A DNA stretch of 64,000 nucleotides from JADHMP01 sp964386915 (GTDB lineage Bacteria > Bacteroidota > Bacteroidia > Flavobacteriales > Flavobacteriaceae). Within the stretch, counting starts at the first letter, position 1. Each line of letters opens with the position of its first letter. The notes under the pieces are model-generated. The model made no database searches. It worked only from the letters and a program-made list of their open reading frames with translations, and was not told where the DNA came from. Shown here piece after piece: positions 9,113 to 18,130 of the stretch. The translations under genes were made by a program, and so were the position numbers. The stretch covers positions 1 through 64,000 of the forward strand of contig CAYLUQ010000009.1 of the NCBI GenBank assembly GCA_964386915.1, in the 5' to 3' direction.

Positions 9113-9218
9113 ATTTTTTAATATATTAGACTAGATATTTAACATTTCCTTTAAAGGATATAAGACAAATTAAAACTATTATTGTTTAAGCAATAAAGCG
9201 TTATCGTATAAAGTTTTT

Positions 9219-9226
9219 TATTTTTG
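9219..9226 (+). promoter_or_regulatory. -7 promoter box of the acpP-fabF-rnc-pyk operon
   Basis: TATTTTTG matches TAnnTTTG and lies 30 bp before the acpP ATG. No TTG is present at the expected upstream distance, so support comes from the -7 box and its position only. Confidence 0.45.
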
Positions 9227-9256
9227 TCCACATTTAAATTTAAATCTTAATTGACT

Positions 9257-9490
9257 ATGTCAGACATTACCGCAAGAGTCAAAGCCATTATTGTTGATAA
9301 ACTAGGCGTTGACGAAAATGAAGTAGTTCCAGAAGCAAGTTTCACCAATGATTTAGGTGCTGATTCACTTGACACGGTGGAGCTAATTATGGAATTTGAA
9401 AAAGAATTTGACATTCAAATTCCTGATGACCAAGCTGAGAACATAGCAACGGTAGAACAAGCTATTCAATTTATTGAACAAGCAGAATAA
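9257..9490 (+). CDS. acpP: Acyl carrier protein
   Basis: This 77-residue acidic four-helix carrier holds growing fatty acyl chains on 4'-phosphopantetheine. The attachment serine is in NDLGADSLDTVELIM. The start is the ATG at 9257 (MSDITARVKA); a TTG two codons earlier is unlikely. It is followed 9 nt later by fabF, the classic acpP-fabF pairing, so carrier and condensing enzyme are co-expressed. Confidence 0.98.
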   Translation: MSDITARVKAIIVDKLGVDENEVVPEASFTNDLGADSLDTVELIMEFEKEFDIQIPDDQAENIATVEQAIQFIEQAE

Positions 9491-9499
9491 TTTTGTGCC

Positions 9500-10750
9500 A
9501 TGACACCAAGACGTGTAGTTGTTACCGGATTGGGCGCACTCACTCCTATTGGTAATACCCTCCCATCCTACTGGGAGGGTTTACTTTCTGGAACAAGCGG
9601 TGCCGCACCTATTACCTATTTTGATACCACCCATTATAAAACACAATTTGCTTGCGAAGTCAAAGGGTTTAACGTTCAAGACCATATTGACCGAAAAGAG
9701 GCCCGTAAAATGGACCGTTTCACTCAATATGCAATGGTCACTACTGCCGAAGCACTTAAAGATGCTCAAATTGATTTAGATCGCCTGCAAAAAGAGCGTG
9801 TAGGTGTTATTTGGGGAGCTGGTATAGGCGGATTGGAAACCTTCCAAGATGAAGTTCTAGGTCTTGCTGCTAATGATGGCAAACCCCGCTTCAACCCTTT
9901 TTTCATTCCTAAAATGATTGCCGATATTGCCCCGGGTCTTATTTCAATTAAATATGGCTTTGCAGGCCCTAATTTTGCTACCGTTTCTGCTTGTGCTTCA
10001 TCGTCTAATGCCATGATTGATTCTTTGAATTATATTCGACTTGGCTATGCCGATATGATTGTTACAGGGGGTTCGGAAGCTGCCGTGACCAAAGCCGGAA
10101 TTGGTGGGTTTAATGCCCTCCATGCCCTTTCCACTCGAAATGATGATCCTAAAACAGCCTCTCGCCCCTTTGATAAAGACCGCGACGGATTTGTTCTAGG
10201 AGAAGGCTCTGGCACTTTAATTTTTGAAAGTTTAGACCACGCTTTGGAAAGAGGCGCTAAAATATATGCTGAAGTTGTAGGCGGTGGCCTTTCTGCAGAT
10301 GCCTATCATATGACCGCACCTCATCCTGAAGGAACAGGGGCTAAAAATGTGATGATTAATGCTCTAGCGAACGCTGGTCTCAAACCCGAAGCGGTTGACA
10401 CCATCAACATGCATGGAACCTCAACTCCACTAGGAGATGTTGCCGAATCCAAGGCCATTCTCTCTGTGTTTGGAGAACACACCTACAACATGAACATCAA
10501 TTCAACCAAATCTATGACCGGTCATTTGTTGGGAGCGGCTGGAGCTGTGGAGGCCATCTCTTCCATTCTCTCCATTAAACATGGCATTGTTCCGCCCACC
10601 ATTAACCATCAAACCCCCGACGAAGAAATAGACCCTAAAATTGACTTCACCTTCAATGCACCCAAAAAAAGAGCCGTAAACGTGGCGCTTTCCAATACCT
10701 TTGGATTTGGGGGACATAATGCCTGTTTACTATTTAAAAAATATGAATAA
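9500..10750 (+). CDS. fabF: Beta-ketoacyl-ACP synthase II
   Basis: It condenses malonyl-ACP with acyl-ACP to elongate fatty acids. The Cys-His-His triad is visible: Cys near residue 164 in VSACASSSNA, His near 304 in NMHGTSTPLGD and His near 341 in MTGHLLGAAG. The C-terminal loop NTFGFGGHNACLLF is also typical of KAS enzymes. At 416 residues it has normal length. It lies between acpP and rnc, with only 12 nt before the rnc GTG. Confidence 0.97.
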   Translation: MTPRRVVVTGLGALTPIGNTLPSYWEGLLSGTSGAAPITYFDTTHYKTQFACEVKGFNVQDHIDRKEARKMDRFTQYAMVTTAEALKDAQIDLDRLQKERVGVIWGAGIGGLETFQDEVLGLAANDGKPRFNPFFIPKMIADIAPGLISIKYGFAGPNFATVSACASSSNAMIDSLNYIRLGYADMIVTGGSEAAVTKAGIGGFNALHALSTRNDDPKTASRPFDKDRDGFVLGEGSGTLIFESLDHALERGAKIYAEVVGGGLSADAYHMTAPHPEGTGAKNVMINALANAGLKPEAVDTINMHGTSTPLGDVAESKAILSVFGEHTYNMNINSTKSMTGHLLGAAGAVEAISSILSIKHGIVPPTINHQTPDEEIDPKIDFTFNAPKKRAVNVALSNTFGFGGHNACLLFKKYE

Positions 10751-10762
10751 ACCCTCTAAACG

Positions 10763-11500
10763 GTGAAATTTTTATCTCACATATTGACTCCCCGAATGGC
10801 AACATCCGGGGAGTTTTTTATGCAGTTAAAACAGCAATTGGGCATTCAGGTCAAAAACAAAGCTATTTATGAACGAGCCTTTATTCATCCTTCTTTAAAC
10901 CAGAAAGATGATACTGGAACCAGAATTAATTTTGAACGGCTCGAATTTTTAGGAGATGCCTTGCTCAATGCTGTGGTGGCCTCCTATCTTTTTGAAAAAT
11001 ATCCGAGAGCTAATGAGGGAAAATTAACACAAATGCGCGCTCAAATTGTGAGTCGGGAACAACTTAACCGCATTGGTAAAAAACTCAATTTGGTGCAATG
11101 GATGCAAACCCGGCACAACCAACACAATTTTGGAGAAGATGTGCATGGCAATTTGTTAGAATCGCTTTTGGGTGCCCTTTTTGTAGACAAAGGCTATGAA
11201 AAAAGCAAACACTTTGTGCTCACTAGAATTATTGAAGCCAATATTGATCTTGAAGCCTTAGACAATCAGGTTCTTAGCTACAAAAGTGCCGTGATTGAAT
11301 GGGCTCAGAAAAACAAAAAAGAATATCGCTTTGAAACTAAAGAGGATGAGGGCTTAGACCCTAAAGCGAACTACAGTTCGGTGTTCTTCATTAACGAAAA
11401 ACAAATTGCTAAAGCAAGCGATATCTCCAAGAAAAAAGCCGAAGAAAAAGTGGCTAAAAGAGGCTATAATGCTTTAAAAATCAAACCCCCTTTCTCATGA
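10763..11500 (+). CDS. rnc: Ribonuclease III, GTG start
   Basis: It cuts double-stranded RNA in rRNA maturation and mRNA decay. The signature FERLEFLGDALL is at residues 57-68 and the C-terminal double-stranded RNA-binding domain spans about 180-240. The metal-binding segment reads HGNLLESLLGALF: Glu133 is kept, but Asn130 occupies the position where E. coli has Asp. I believe this Asn is common in Flavobacteria. The GTG at 10763 is preferred because the extra N-terminal stretch MKFLSHILTP...GEFFMQLKQ resembles other flavobacterial RNase III starts. The ATG at 10820, just after a terminator-like hairpin, is the alternative. The stop overlaps the next gene by ATGA. Confidence 0.94.
   Translation: MKFLSHILTPRMATSGEFFMQLKQQLGIQVKNKAIYERAFIHPSLNQKDDTGTRINFERLEFLGDALLNAVVASYLFEKYPRANEGKLTQMRAQIVSREQLNRIGKKLNLVQWMQTRHNQHNFGEDVHGNLLESLLGALFVDKGYEKSKHFVLTRIIEANIDLEALDNQVLSYKSAVIEWAQKNKKEYRFETKEDEGLDPKANYSSVFFINEKQIAKASDISKKKAEEKVAKRGYNALKIKPPFS
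10787..10819 (+). promoter_or_regulatory. Terminator-like hairpin inside the rnc start region
   Basis: An 8-bp perfect stem ACTCCCCG / CGGGGAGT encloses an A-C mismatch, three more pairs (ATG/CAT) and a GCAA tetraloop, and is followed by six T. By sequence it is a textbook intrinsic terminator or RNase III target. It lies 37 nt after the fabF stop and within the first 19 codons of rnc as called from GTG. Confidence 0.75.
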
Positions 11501-11976
11501 CTAAAACCCACAAAACCTATCAGCTTTCCTTAGACGAACTGCATGACACTTATTACTTAGAGGGTATTTGCAGCACACTAGAGGGGTTTGAACTCGCCTT
11601 TTATCTCAATCAGAATGCCGGCAGCTTTTTTTGTAGAGCACCCGAAGATATTGATTTTCCAACTGCTAATGCATTTTTTAGTCGTTTCATCTGGGAGTCT
11701 GAAGCCGAAGGAAGGGTGGCTGAGTTTTATGCCAATAAATATCAAGCCGTTTTGCCTTCGAGTCAAAATTTAAACGACACTTTATTTGACACCCCCAATC
11801 TAAAAGAAGTATATTTATTGCCAGAATTTAAACAACTTGATTTTGTTCTGAAAGTAAATGATTTAATGCGGCTTGAAAACATAAAATCTGTTCTTCATGA
11901 TCTTTCTTCTGTTTCATTGCACTACACCATTGAACTCAATAAAATTAAAAACCAAATGAATTTAATATTTGATTGA
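11497..11976 (+). CDS. IPExxxVDY family protein (Bacteroidetes-specific, unknown function)
   Basis: This 159-residue protein has no signal peptide or membrane segment. The family name motif appears in altered form as LPEFKQLDFVLKV near residue 109. The family is conserved in Flavobacteria in this exact position between rnc and pyk, but no biochemical role is established to my knowledge. It overlaps rnc by 4 nt (ATGA) and pyk by 1 nt (TGATG), so all three are translationally coupled. Confidence 0.82.
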   Translation: MTKTHKTYQLSLDELHDTYYLEGICSTLEGFELAFYLNQNAGSFFCRAPEDIDFPTANAFFSRFIWESEAEGRVAEFYANKYQAVLPSSQNLNDTLFDTPNLKEVYLLPEFKQLDFVLKVNDLMRLENIKSVLHDLSSVSLHYTIELNKIKNQMNLIFD

Positions 11977-13403
11977 TGAATCCTATCAAAAAAACTAAAA
12001 TTGTAGCCACCCTTGGGCCCGCTTGTGACGACCAAAAAATTATTGAAAAAATGATTTTGGCGGGTGTAAATGTTTTTCGCATCAACTTTTCACATGCTAA
12101 CTATGAGGAAGTTACAGAGCGAATCAAAAGAATTCGCCAAGCCGATAAAAAATTAAACACACAAAGTGCCATTTTAGCTGATTTGCAAGGCCCAAAACTC
12201 AGAGTAGGCAAAATGCAAGAGGGGACCGTAGTTGCCCCCAATGATCAAGTTGTTTTTTCTACCAAGGAACCTTTTGTGGGCAACGCCCAAAAGGCCTATA
12301 TGAACTATAAACAATTTCCAAAAGATGTGACCCCTGGAGAAAAAATTCTTTTGGATGACGGAAAACTAATTTTTGAAGTGGTGGCTACAGATAAAAAAAC
12401 AGAAGTAATCACCAAAGTGCTTCAGGGAGGCGAATTCAAATCCAATAAAGGGGTTAACCTCCCCAATACCAACATTTCTTTACCTGCCCTCACAGAAAAG
12501 GACATAAAAGATGCTGAATTTATTTTTACACAAGATGTAGACTGGATTGCGCTGTCTTTTGTGCGGCACAGTGAAGATGTAATGATGTTGAAAGATTTAA
12601 TGAAAAAGCACTTAGAGGTGCCAATTCCCATTATTTCGAAAATTGAAAAGCCTGAAGCTATTGAAAATATCGATAAAATTATTGCCTATAGCGAAGGATT
12701 AATGGTGGCTCGAGGAGATTTAGGTGTGGAAGTGCCTGTGGCAGAAGTGCCTTTATTACAAAAAGAATTGGTGGTGCTTTCTAAAAAAGCACGCATTCCT
12801 ATCATTATTGCCACTCAAATGATGGAAACCATGATTGATAGTCTCACCCCTACACGTGCAGAGGTAAACGATGTGGCCAACTCCGTAATGGATGGTGCCG
12901 ACGCCGTTATGCTGTCTGGCGAAACCTCAGTAGGAAAATATCCTGTAGAAGTAATTGAAACCGTTGCTTCTATTGTGATGCAAGTTGAGAATTCCAACCG
13001 GGTGCATGTTCCTCAAGATCCACCCAACATCAGAACTAAAAGATTCATCACCAAATCGGTGTGCTTTCACGCGGCTCAAATTGCTAATGATATTCAGGCC
13101 AAAGCTATTTGTACGCTTACCAATAGCGGCTATACAGCCTATCAAATTTCGGCATGGAGGCCAATGTCCAATATTTTGGTGTTTACGTCTAACAAAAGAA
13201 TTCTCACTCAATTGAGCTTACTTTGGGGTGTAAAAGCCTTCTACTATGATAATTTTGAAAGTACAGACAATACCGTTGAGGAAATTAACGCTATTGCGCA
13301 CAAAAAAGGTTTTGTTAGTGAAGAAGATTTATTGGTTAATTTAACTGCCATGCCCATTTCTAAAAAAGGAATGGTCAATACACTTAGGGTTTCAACAATC
13401 TAG
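11976..13403 (+). CDS. pyk: Pyruvate kinase
   Basis: It makes pyruvate and ATP from phosphoenolpyruvate and ADP, the last step of glycolysis. Visible motifs are KIVATLGPA at the N-terminus, DLQGPKLRVG, the active-site helix IISKIEKPEAIENID and ARGDLGVEVP, and TQMMETMID with the downstream TRAEVNDVANSVMDGADAVM. The 475-residue length is normal. The ATG at 11976 shares its A with the stop of the preceding gene (TGATG); a TTG one codon earlier is rejected. Its stop overlaps the stop of convergent dinB within CTAG. Confidence 0.97.
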   Translation: MNPIKKTKIVATLGPACDDQKIIEKMILAGVNVFRINFSHANYEEVTERIKRIRQADKKLNTQSAILADLQGPKLRVGKMQEGTVVAPNDQVVFSTKEPFVGNAQKAYMNYKQFPKDVTPGEKILLDDGKLIFEVVATDKKTEVITKVLQGGEFKSNKGVNLPNTNISLPALTEKDIKDAEFIFTQDVDWIALSFVRHSEDVMMLKDLMKKHLEVPIPIISKIEKPEAIENIDKIIAYSEGLMVARGDLGVEVPVAEVPLLQKELVVLSKKARIPIIIATQMMETMIDSLTPTRAEVNDVANSVMDGADAVMLSGETSVGKYPVEVIETVASIVMQVENSNRVHVPQDPPNIRTKRFITKSVCFHAAQIANDIQAKAICTLTNSGYTAYQISAWRPMSNILVFTSNKRILTQLSLLWGVKAFYYDNFESTDNTVEEINAIAHKKGFVSEEDLLVNLTAMPISKKGMVNTLRVSTI

Positions 13404-14515
13404 AAAGGCAAGCGAATTTGCGGTTCCTTTTTGGGCCACTTTTTAGGAGGATTGACTTCTTGTTGAGCTTCCTTAAAGTGTAAATGAGATAAGCTGATCC
13501 CTAACAAACGTACCGAATTAGTAATTTTTTCTTGATACAACAGCTCCTTAGCATGGTCCATTAGTAAAGATGCCGTTGCAATGTGATAGGGTAGGGTTTT
13601 CTGGCGTGTTTGCACCACAAAGTCACTGTATTTTATTTTAAGTGTAATGGTCTTTCCAGATGCCTTTGCCCTTTGAAGTCGCTGTTCAAGAATGGCAGCA
13701 ATAGCTTCAATTTTTTCTGCTAAAAAAAGTTCAGAGGATAAGTTTTGCGAAAAAGTACGCTCGGCTCCAATTGATTTGGGAACATGATGCGGTTTAACGG
13801 CACTGTTATGCTCCCCTCTCGCTACTTTATAGAGATAATGTCCCATTTTTCCAAAATGGGAGCTGAGCAACTCTTCGGATTGTTTCCTGAGGTCTTCTCC
13901 GGTATAAATTCCTAAACCATACAGTTTTTCTTTTGTTTTTTTCCCCACCCCATGAAATTTTTTAACGTCTAACCTAGCCAAAAAAGGGAGCACTTCATGA
14001 GGTGCAATGGTCTTTTGTCCATTGGGTTTATTCCAGTCGCTTGCAATTTTGGCCAAAAACTTATTGACAGAAATTCCGGCCGAGGCAGTGAGGCCCGTTT
14101 GTTCAAAAATTTGCTGTCTAATTTCTGTCGCCATAAGCGAAGCTGAAGGGTGATCAAAATGGTTTTCTGTTACCTCTAAATAGGCTTCATCTAAAGAAAG
14201 AGGTTCTACCCATTTTGTATAGGACAAAAAAATGGCTCTGATTTGATTTGAAATTTCTTTATAGCGTTCAAAACGAGGTTTAACAAAAATAAGATCCGGA
14301 CACAAACGTTGCGCCAAAGACCCACTCATGGCACTGCGCACACCAAATTGTCGGGCTTCATAACTGGCTGCTGCCACTACACCTCTGGCTTGACCGCCGC
14401 CCACGGCAATAGGCTGGTGGCGAAGGGCCGGGTTGTCTAGCTGCTCTACCGAAGCAAAAAAGGCATCCATATCTATATGGATAATTTTTCTAATCGGTTG
14501 CGCTCCCTGCTCCAT
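13400..14515 (-). CDS. dinB: DNA polymerase IV (Y-family translesion polymerase)
   Basis: This 371-residue error-prone polymerase bypasses damaged template bases. Catalytic acidic motifs are HIDMDAFFASVEQ at the N-terminus and PLSLDEAYLEVT about 100 residues in. Helix-hairpin-helix KFHGVGKKTKEKL follows near residue 180. The C-terminus ends PQIRLPF, which fits a sliding-clamp-binding peptide. Its stop overlaps that of pyk by 4 nt. No LexA-like box could be identified upstream. Confidence 0.95.
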   Translation of the reverse strand: MEQGAQPIRKIIHIDMDAFFASVEQLDNPALRHQPIAVGGGQARGVVAAASYEARQFGVRSAMSGSLAQRLCPDLIFVKPRFERYKEISNQIRAIFLSYTKWVEPLSLDEAYLEVTENHFDHPSASLMATEIRQQIFEQTGLTASAGISVNKFLAKIASDWNKPNGQKTIAPHEVLPFLARLDVKKFHGVGKKTKEKLYGLGIYTGEDLRKQSEELLSSHFGKMGHYLYKVARGEHNSAVKPHHVPKSIGAERTFSQNLSSELFLAEKIEAIAAILEQRLQRAKASGKTITLKIKYSDFVVQTRQKTLPYHIATASLLMDHAKELLYQEKITNSVRLLGISLSHLHFKEAQQEVNPPKKWPKKEPQIRLPF

Positions 14516-14532
14516 ACCTCTTTTTCTTTTTG

Positions 14533-14859
14533 CTATTCCGCTTGAGATTTATCTTTAGAAAATGAATAACTCCGCAATATTTGTCCAATTTCTATGGAGT
14601 AGTGGGCATAAAATTTTTTTTGTCCAGCTTCTTGTGCTTCTTGATGAGCAGCCTCGTTTTTCCATTGCAAAATGGCGGCTTCATCTTCCCAATAGCTAAG
14701 AGTAACCCCAAAACCATCTTCATTGCGAAAAGAAAAGTGTCCTAGATATCCTTTTTGCTTTTGAACCATGTTAGCCATCTTGTTGGCATAATGAATATAG
14801 GCTTCCTCCTCTTGATTCAATTGGTTTCTAAAGATCACTAGAAAGGCATGCTGTTTCAT
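14533..14859 (-). CDS. Antibiotic biosynthesis monooxygenase (ABM) domain protein
   Basis: This 108-residue protein has a dimeric alpha/beta-barrel (ABM) pattern: HAFLVIFRNQLN, GYLGHFSFRNEDGFGVTLSYWEDEAAILQWKN and AHQEAQEAGQKKFYAHYSIEIGQI in pieces. The SYWED-AILQWK stretch is the usual family hallmark. Functions in the family range from heme degradation to quinol oxidation and many members are uncharacterised, so the substrate is unknown. It is 17 nt upstream of dinB on the same strand. Confidence 0.8.
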   Translation of the reverse strand: MKQHAFLVIFRNQLNQEEEAYIHYANKMANMVQKQKGYLGHFSFRNEDGFGVTLSYWEDEAAILQWKNEAAHQEAQEAGQKKFYAHYSIEIGQILRSYSFSKDKSQAE

Positions 14860-14940
14860 TTAAAAAATATTTTTAGAGGTTAAATCGCAATTAAAATTTT
14901 AAATTAAGAATAAAATGTATTTTTAAAAAAAATTAGGTTT

Positions 14941-15378
14941 ATGTATTCTACTTTACAATTTATCCATTCCTATTGGGCCTATCTCACCTTGGGTCTATTG
15001 CTTTTAGCTGTTCTCAATGCGTTGAGAGGAATTTTTTCTGCCAAAACCTTTGCCTCAAACGATTTAAGGGTTTCTTTATTTGCCTTGATATTCTCTCACA
15101 TTCAATTAGTAATAGGCTTAGTGCTTTATTTTGTTTCGCCTTGGTTTGCTTTTTGGTCAGATTTAGGGGTGGGGGGAGTTATGAAAAACAGTGAAGCAAG
15201 GCTTTATTTAGTTGAGCATCCCTTCACCAATATCATTGCCCTGTTTTTAATCACCCTAGGGTGGTCATTGCACAAGAGACAAACGGAAGACAAGAAAAAG
15301 TTCTTGCGGCTGGGTGTTTTTTATGGATTAGGCCTACTGCTATTGCTTAGCCGAATTCCTTGGCAAGCTTGGCTATAA
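14941..15378 (+). CDS. Four-helix membrane protein, Bacteroidetes cytochrome b-like family
   Basis: This 145-residue protein has four hydrophobic segments at roughly residues 12-30, 42-65, 90-108 and 125-142, with conserved His at residue 9 (FIHSYW), 53 (SHIQLVIG), about 92 (EHPFTNI) and about 108 (SLHKR). The regularly placed His could bind heme, and relatives are annotated as cytochrome B in Flavobacteria, but heme binding is not demonstrated here. Its stop overlaps that of pheS by 6 nt. Confidence 0.7.
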   Translation: MYSTLQFIHSYWAYLTLGLLLLAVLNALRGIFSAKTFASNDLRVSLFALIFSHIQLVIGLVLYFVSPWFAFWSDLGVGGVMKNSEARLYLVEHPFTNIIALFLITLGWSLHKRQTEDKKKFLRLGVFYGLGLLLLLSRIPWQAWL

Positions 15379-16389
15379 GGTTGCTTTAAATTGCTTGAGA
15401 AAACGCAAATCGTTTTCAAAAAACAAGCGAATATCGCTAATTTGATAGAGCAACATGGCAATGCGTTCTATTCCTAATCCAAAAGCAAATCCAGAATAAA
15501 CGTCAGGGTCTATACCACAATTTTTAAGCACATTGGGATCTACCATGCCGCAGCCCATAATTTCTAACCATCCGGTTCCTTTTGTTATGCGATAGTCCAC
15601 CTCGGTTTCTAACCCCCAATAAATATCTACTTCTGCACTTGGTTCGGTAAACGGAAAATAGGAAGGCCGCAAACGTATTTTTGAGTTACCAAAAAGAGAT
15701 TTAGTAAAGTAGAGTAGTGTTTGTTTAAGATCAGCAAACGAAACATTTTGATCAATATAGAGTCCTTCAATTTGGTGAAACAAGCAATGTGCTCTAGCCG
15801 AAATGGCCTCATTGCGAAAAACACGTCCTGGAGAAATGGTTCGAATAGGAGGCTGATGGGTTTCCATATGACGCACTTGCACAGAAGAGGTGTGTGTGCG
15901 CAATAAAATATCAGGATCTGTTTGAATAAAAAAGGTGTCTTGCATATCCCTTGCCGGGTGGTGTTCGGGCAAATTTAAAGCCGAAAAATTATGCCAATCG
16001 TCTTCAATTTCGGGTCCTTCTGACAGGTCAAACCCTATTTGAGTAAAAATATCGATTATGCGATTCCGAACAACAGACAACGGATGTCTGTTGCCTGCTT
16101 GCATGGGAAAGCCTGGACGACTCAAATCCAACCCATCTTTGGGGCCTTCAGTAGATTTCAAAGCTCCTATTTGATTGGCTAGGGTAGCATTGATTAAGTC
16201 TTTGAGCTGATTGATTTCCTGGCCATAGGCCTTTTTCTCTTCTGGGGAAACTTCTCGAAAGGCCTTAAAAAAATCATTTAAAATGCCTTTCTTTCCTAAA
16301 TAGGCTATACGAAAGGCCTCGAGCTCTTCGGCACTGTTGGCTTTAAATTCTTCAACCTTTTTTTTATGTTCTTTTATAGACGCAATCAT
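15373..16389 (-). CDS. pheS: Phenylalanine-tRNA ligase alpha subunit
   Basis: It forms the catalytic half of the alpha2-beta2 enzyme that charges tRNA-Phe. The N-terminal coiled coil (about residues 1-90) binds tRNA. Class II motif 2 is RVFRNEAISARAHCLFHQIEG and is followed by TEPSAEVDIYWG, and motif 3 is FAFGLGIERIAMLLY near the C-terminus. The start at 16389 (MIASIKEHKKK) is chosen over an upstream in-frame ATG at 16404 because homologues begin there. The beta subunit pheT is not in this window, so the two subunit genes are unlinked, as is usual in Bacteroidetes. Confidence 0.96.
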   Translation of the reverse strand: MIASIKEHKKKVEEFKANSAEELEAFRIAYLGKKGILNDFFKAFREVSPEEKKAYGQEINQLKDLINATLANQIGALKSTEGPKDGLDLSRPGFPMQAGNRHPLSVVRNRIIDIFTQIGFDLSEGPEIEDDWHNFSALNLPEHHPARDMQDTFFIQTDPDILLRTHTSSVQVRHMETHQPPIRTISPGRVFRNEAISARAHCLFHQIEGLYIDQNVSFADLKQTLLYFTKSLFGNSKIRLRPSYFPFTEPSAEVDIYWGLETEVDYRITKGTGWLEIMGCGMVDPNVLKNCGIDPDVYSGFAFGLGIERIAMLLYQISDIRLFFENDLRFLKQFKATL

Positions 16390-16410
16390 GCTGCAAAAAT
16401 ACACTAAGTT

Positions 16411-16776
16411 TTAGGAAATATATCCCCGCTTTAAAAAGTATTCTACAATGGCTGTTTTGATGAGCAAGCTTTGCTCTCCAGGTTTTAAGGGTGGTAGAGA
16501 TTCCACCAGGTTAAAATGGGGCCATCCCTCTTCATCTATAAAGTCAAACCTATAAAAACCATAGGGTTCTAAAACCGTACAAATGCCAATATGAATGAGA
16601 TTCACATTGTCATCTTTTTTAAATCTTTGATCCAATTTACCCAATTCTTGAACACCTATGAGGTATAACACTCCTTCTACGTCTAGGGCTTCAGCATCAG
16701 AAAATTTTTCTGTTAATTGTGTTATTAATTGGGTCCAGCGTTCTTTTAACTTTGGATCTCTAACTTCTTTATTCAT
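16411..16776 (-). CDS. Conserved hypothetical protein
   Basis: This soluble 121-residue protein has no signal peptide and no family I can name with confidence. It is acidic and aromatic, with a central segment (YGFYRFDFIDEEGWPHFN) ending in ESLPPLKPGEQ. It lies 21 nt upstream of pheS on the same strand and is probably co-transcribed. Its codon use matches its neighbours, and the length and context suggest a real, conserved gene. Confidence 0.75.
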   Translation of the reverse strand: MNKEVRDPKLKERWTQLITQLTEKFSDAEALDVEGVLYLIGVQELGKLDQRFKKDDNVNLIHIGICTVLEPYGFYRFDFIDEEGWPHFNLVESLPPLKPGEQSLLIKTAIVEYFLKRGYIS

Positions 16777-16835
16777 TGCATGTAAAGGTAAGAATATTGT
16801 TGTGCTAGCGGCCTAAAAATATGTAAATTCACACC

Positions 16836-17348
16836 ATGAATAGCTTTGACATCATTGCGTTGATCTGCTTAGCCTGGGGGTTTATTAGTGGCCTTAGAAA
16901 AGGCTTGATTGTTGAAGTTTCAAGACTATTGGCATTAATTTTAGGACTCCTGGGTGCTTTCTTTTTTTCCAAAAAAGCAGCTTTCTACCTGGCTGATTAT
17001 GTTGACACCAATCCACAGCTTTTAAATGCCATTGGTTTCCTTTTGTTGTTTATTGTGATAGTAGTAGCCATTTCTATGTTAGCCAGGGCTGTTACAAAAG
17101 TGCTAAAACTAGCGGCTTTGGGCTTGTTAAATCGAATTTTAGGCGGTGTTTTCGGAGGGCTAAAATGGGCTTTGATTGTGAGTGCCTTGGTTTTGGTTTA
17201 TGAGCAAGTCAACACGCTTATCACTGTTTTTCCCACAAATCTTCAAGAAGGTTCTCTTTTCTATGGACCCCTACTCTCCTTTGGCCAATTTTGCTTTCAA
17301 TGGTTGCTTGAAGAATTTACTGTGCCAGAGTCCTCAACACTACTCTAA
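16836..17348 (+). CDS. CvpA family membrane protein
   Basis: This 170-residue protein starts FDIIALICLAWGFISGLRKG, the family hallmark, with an N-terminal helix, the RKGLIVEVSRL loop and further helices to about residue 125. CvpA proteins are needed for colicin V export in E. coli and for envelope integrity under bile stress; the molecular role is unclear. The 59-bp gap to the divergent conserved hypothetical gene holds its promoter. Its stop overlaps batE by 9 nt. Confidence 0.88.
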   Translation: MNSFDIIALICLAWGFISGLRKGLIVEVSRLLALILGLLGAFFFSKKAAFYLADYVDTNPQLLNAIGFLLLFIVIVVAISMLARAVTKVLKLAALGLLNRILGGVFGGLKWALIVSALVLVYEQVNTLITVFPTNLQEGSLFYGPLLSFGQFCFQWLLEEFTVPESSTLL

Positions 17349-18128
17349 TTTTCGTAGCGACGCATTTTTAATCCACCCACTAGCGCCATTGGCAATGGCT
17401 ATTTTTTGCCATTCTTGCAAAGAATCGGTCACTTGCACTTTGGTGCCCTTGTGCAAAACAAACAGAATTTCACTTCGGTCGTTGGGCTCTGCCCTAATAT
17501 TGAGTTGTTCTGAAAACAAAATGGCATATTGTGTTGTCTTATTGCGGTGTTCTACAAGTGAAGCAGCCGCATAGCTTCCCACTAAGAGTAGAACATTCAC
17601 CACGGTTAGGGTAAAAAAGACTCTTTTCCAAAAAGACTGGCGGAATAGCCAATAGGCTCCCAAACAGAGCACCATAGCCCACGCAAAAAACACAGAAGCA
17701 TAGGCCCAGCCTTCTAAAGAAAAGAAATTCAACGATGCCTTTTCCCACTGTGCCAATTGCGAAATTGGGAGGGGTTCAATAGCATCAATTGTCATGTTTT
17801 GGGCAAAAGCACTATTGATGAGAAGGTCTTCATTTTGAGGGGCCAGTTGTTTGGCTTTTTCATAATAAAAAATACTTTCTGCCACATTGTTTAAACGATA
17901 ATGAGCATTGCCCAAATTATAATAGAGGGCGGCACTGTGTTGTCCCATAGTCAATACTTGCTCATACAAATGCACCGCTTTAGAATAGTCGCCGGCATTA
18001 TAGGCATCGTTAGCTTCTTGAAAAACAGGTTGCATATTGTCTTGCGCTCCTAGAGAAAAACTGCTAAAGAGCCCAAAAAAAGCAACTATCAACAAGCTTA
18101 AACGGATGGAAAAACAAGACTTTTTCAT
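17340..18128 (-). CDS. batE: BatE: TPR and SH3-domain protein of the Bat operon
   Basis: This 262-residue protein has an N-terminal signal sequence ending near FSLGAQ, TPR repeats at about residues 35-105 (AYNAGDYSKAVHLYEQVL, ALYYNLGNAHYRLNNV), two membrane helices at about 140-190 and a C-terminal bacterial SH3 domain (LNIRAEPNDRSEILFVLHKG). The SH3 part would face the periplasm and bind peptidoglycan or a partner. It is last in the Bat operon and starts 3 nt after batD. Confidence 0.88.
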   Translation of the reverse strand: MKKSCFSIRLSLLIVAFFGLFSSFSLGAQDNMQPVFQEANDAYNAGDYSKAVHLYEQVLTMGQHSAALYYNLGNAHYRLNNVAESIFYYEKAKQLAPQNEDLLINSAFAQNMTIDAIEPLPISQLAQWEKASLNFFSLEGWAYASVFFAWAMVLCLGAYWLFRQSFWKRVFFTLTVVNVLLLVGSYAAASLVEHRNKTTQYAILFSEQLNIRAEPNDRSEILFVLHKGTKVQVTDSLQEWQKIAIANGASGWIKNASLRKLE

Positions 18129-18130
18129 AT

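Noticed and set aside
10763..10820. Moving the rnc start to the ATG at 10820
   Set aside because: It would place the hairpin outside the gene, but the sequence before it resembles flavobacterial RNase III N-termini. I kept GTG and reported the hairpin as a finding.
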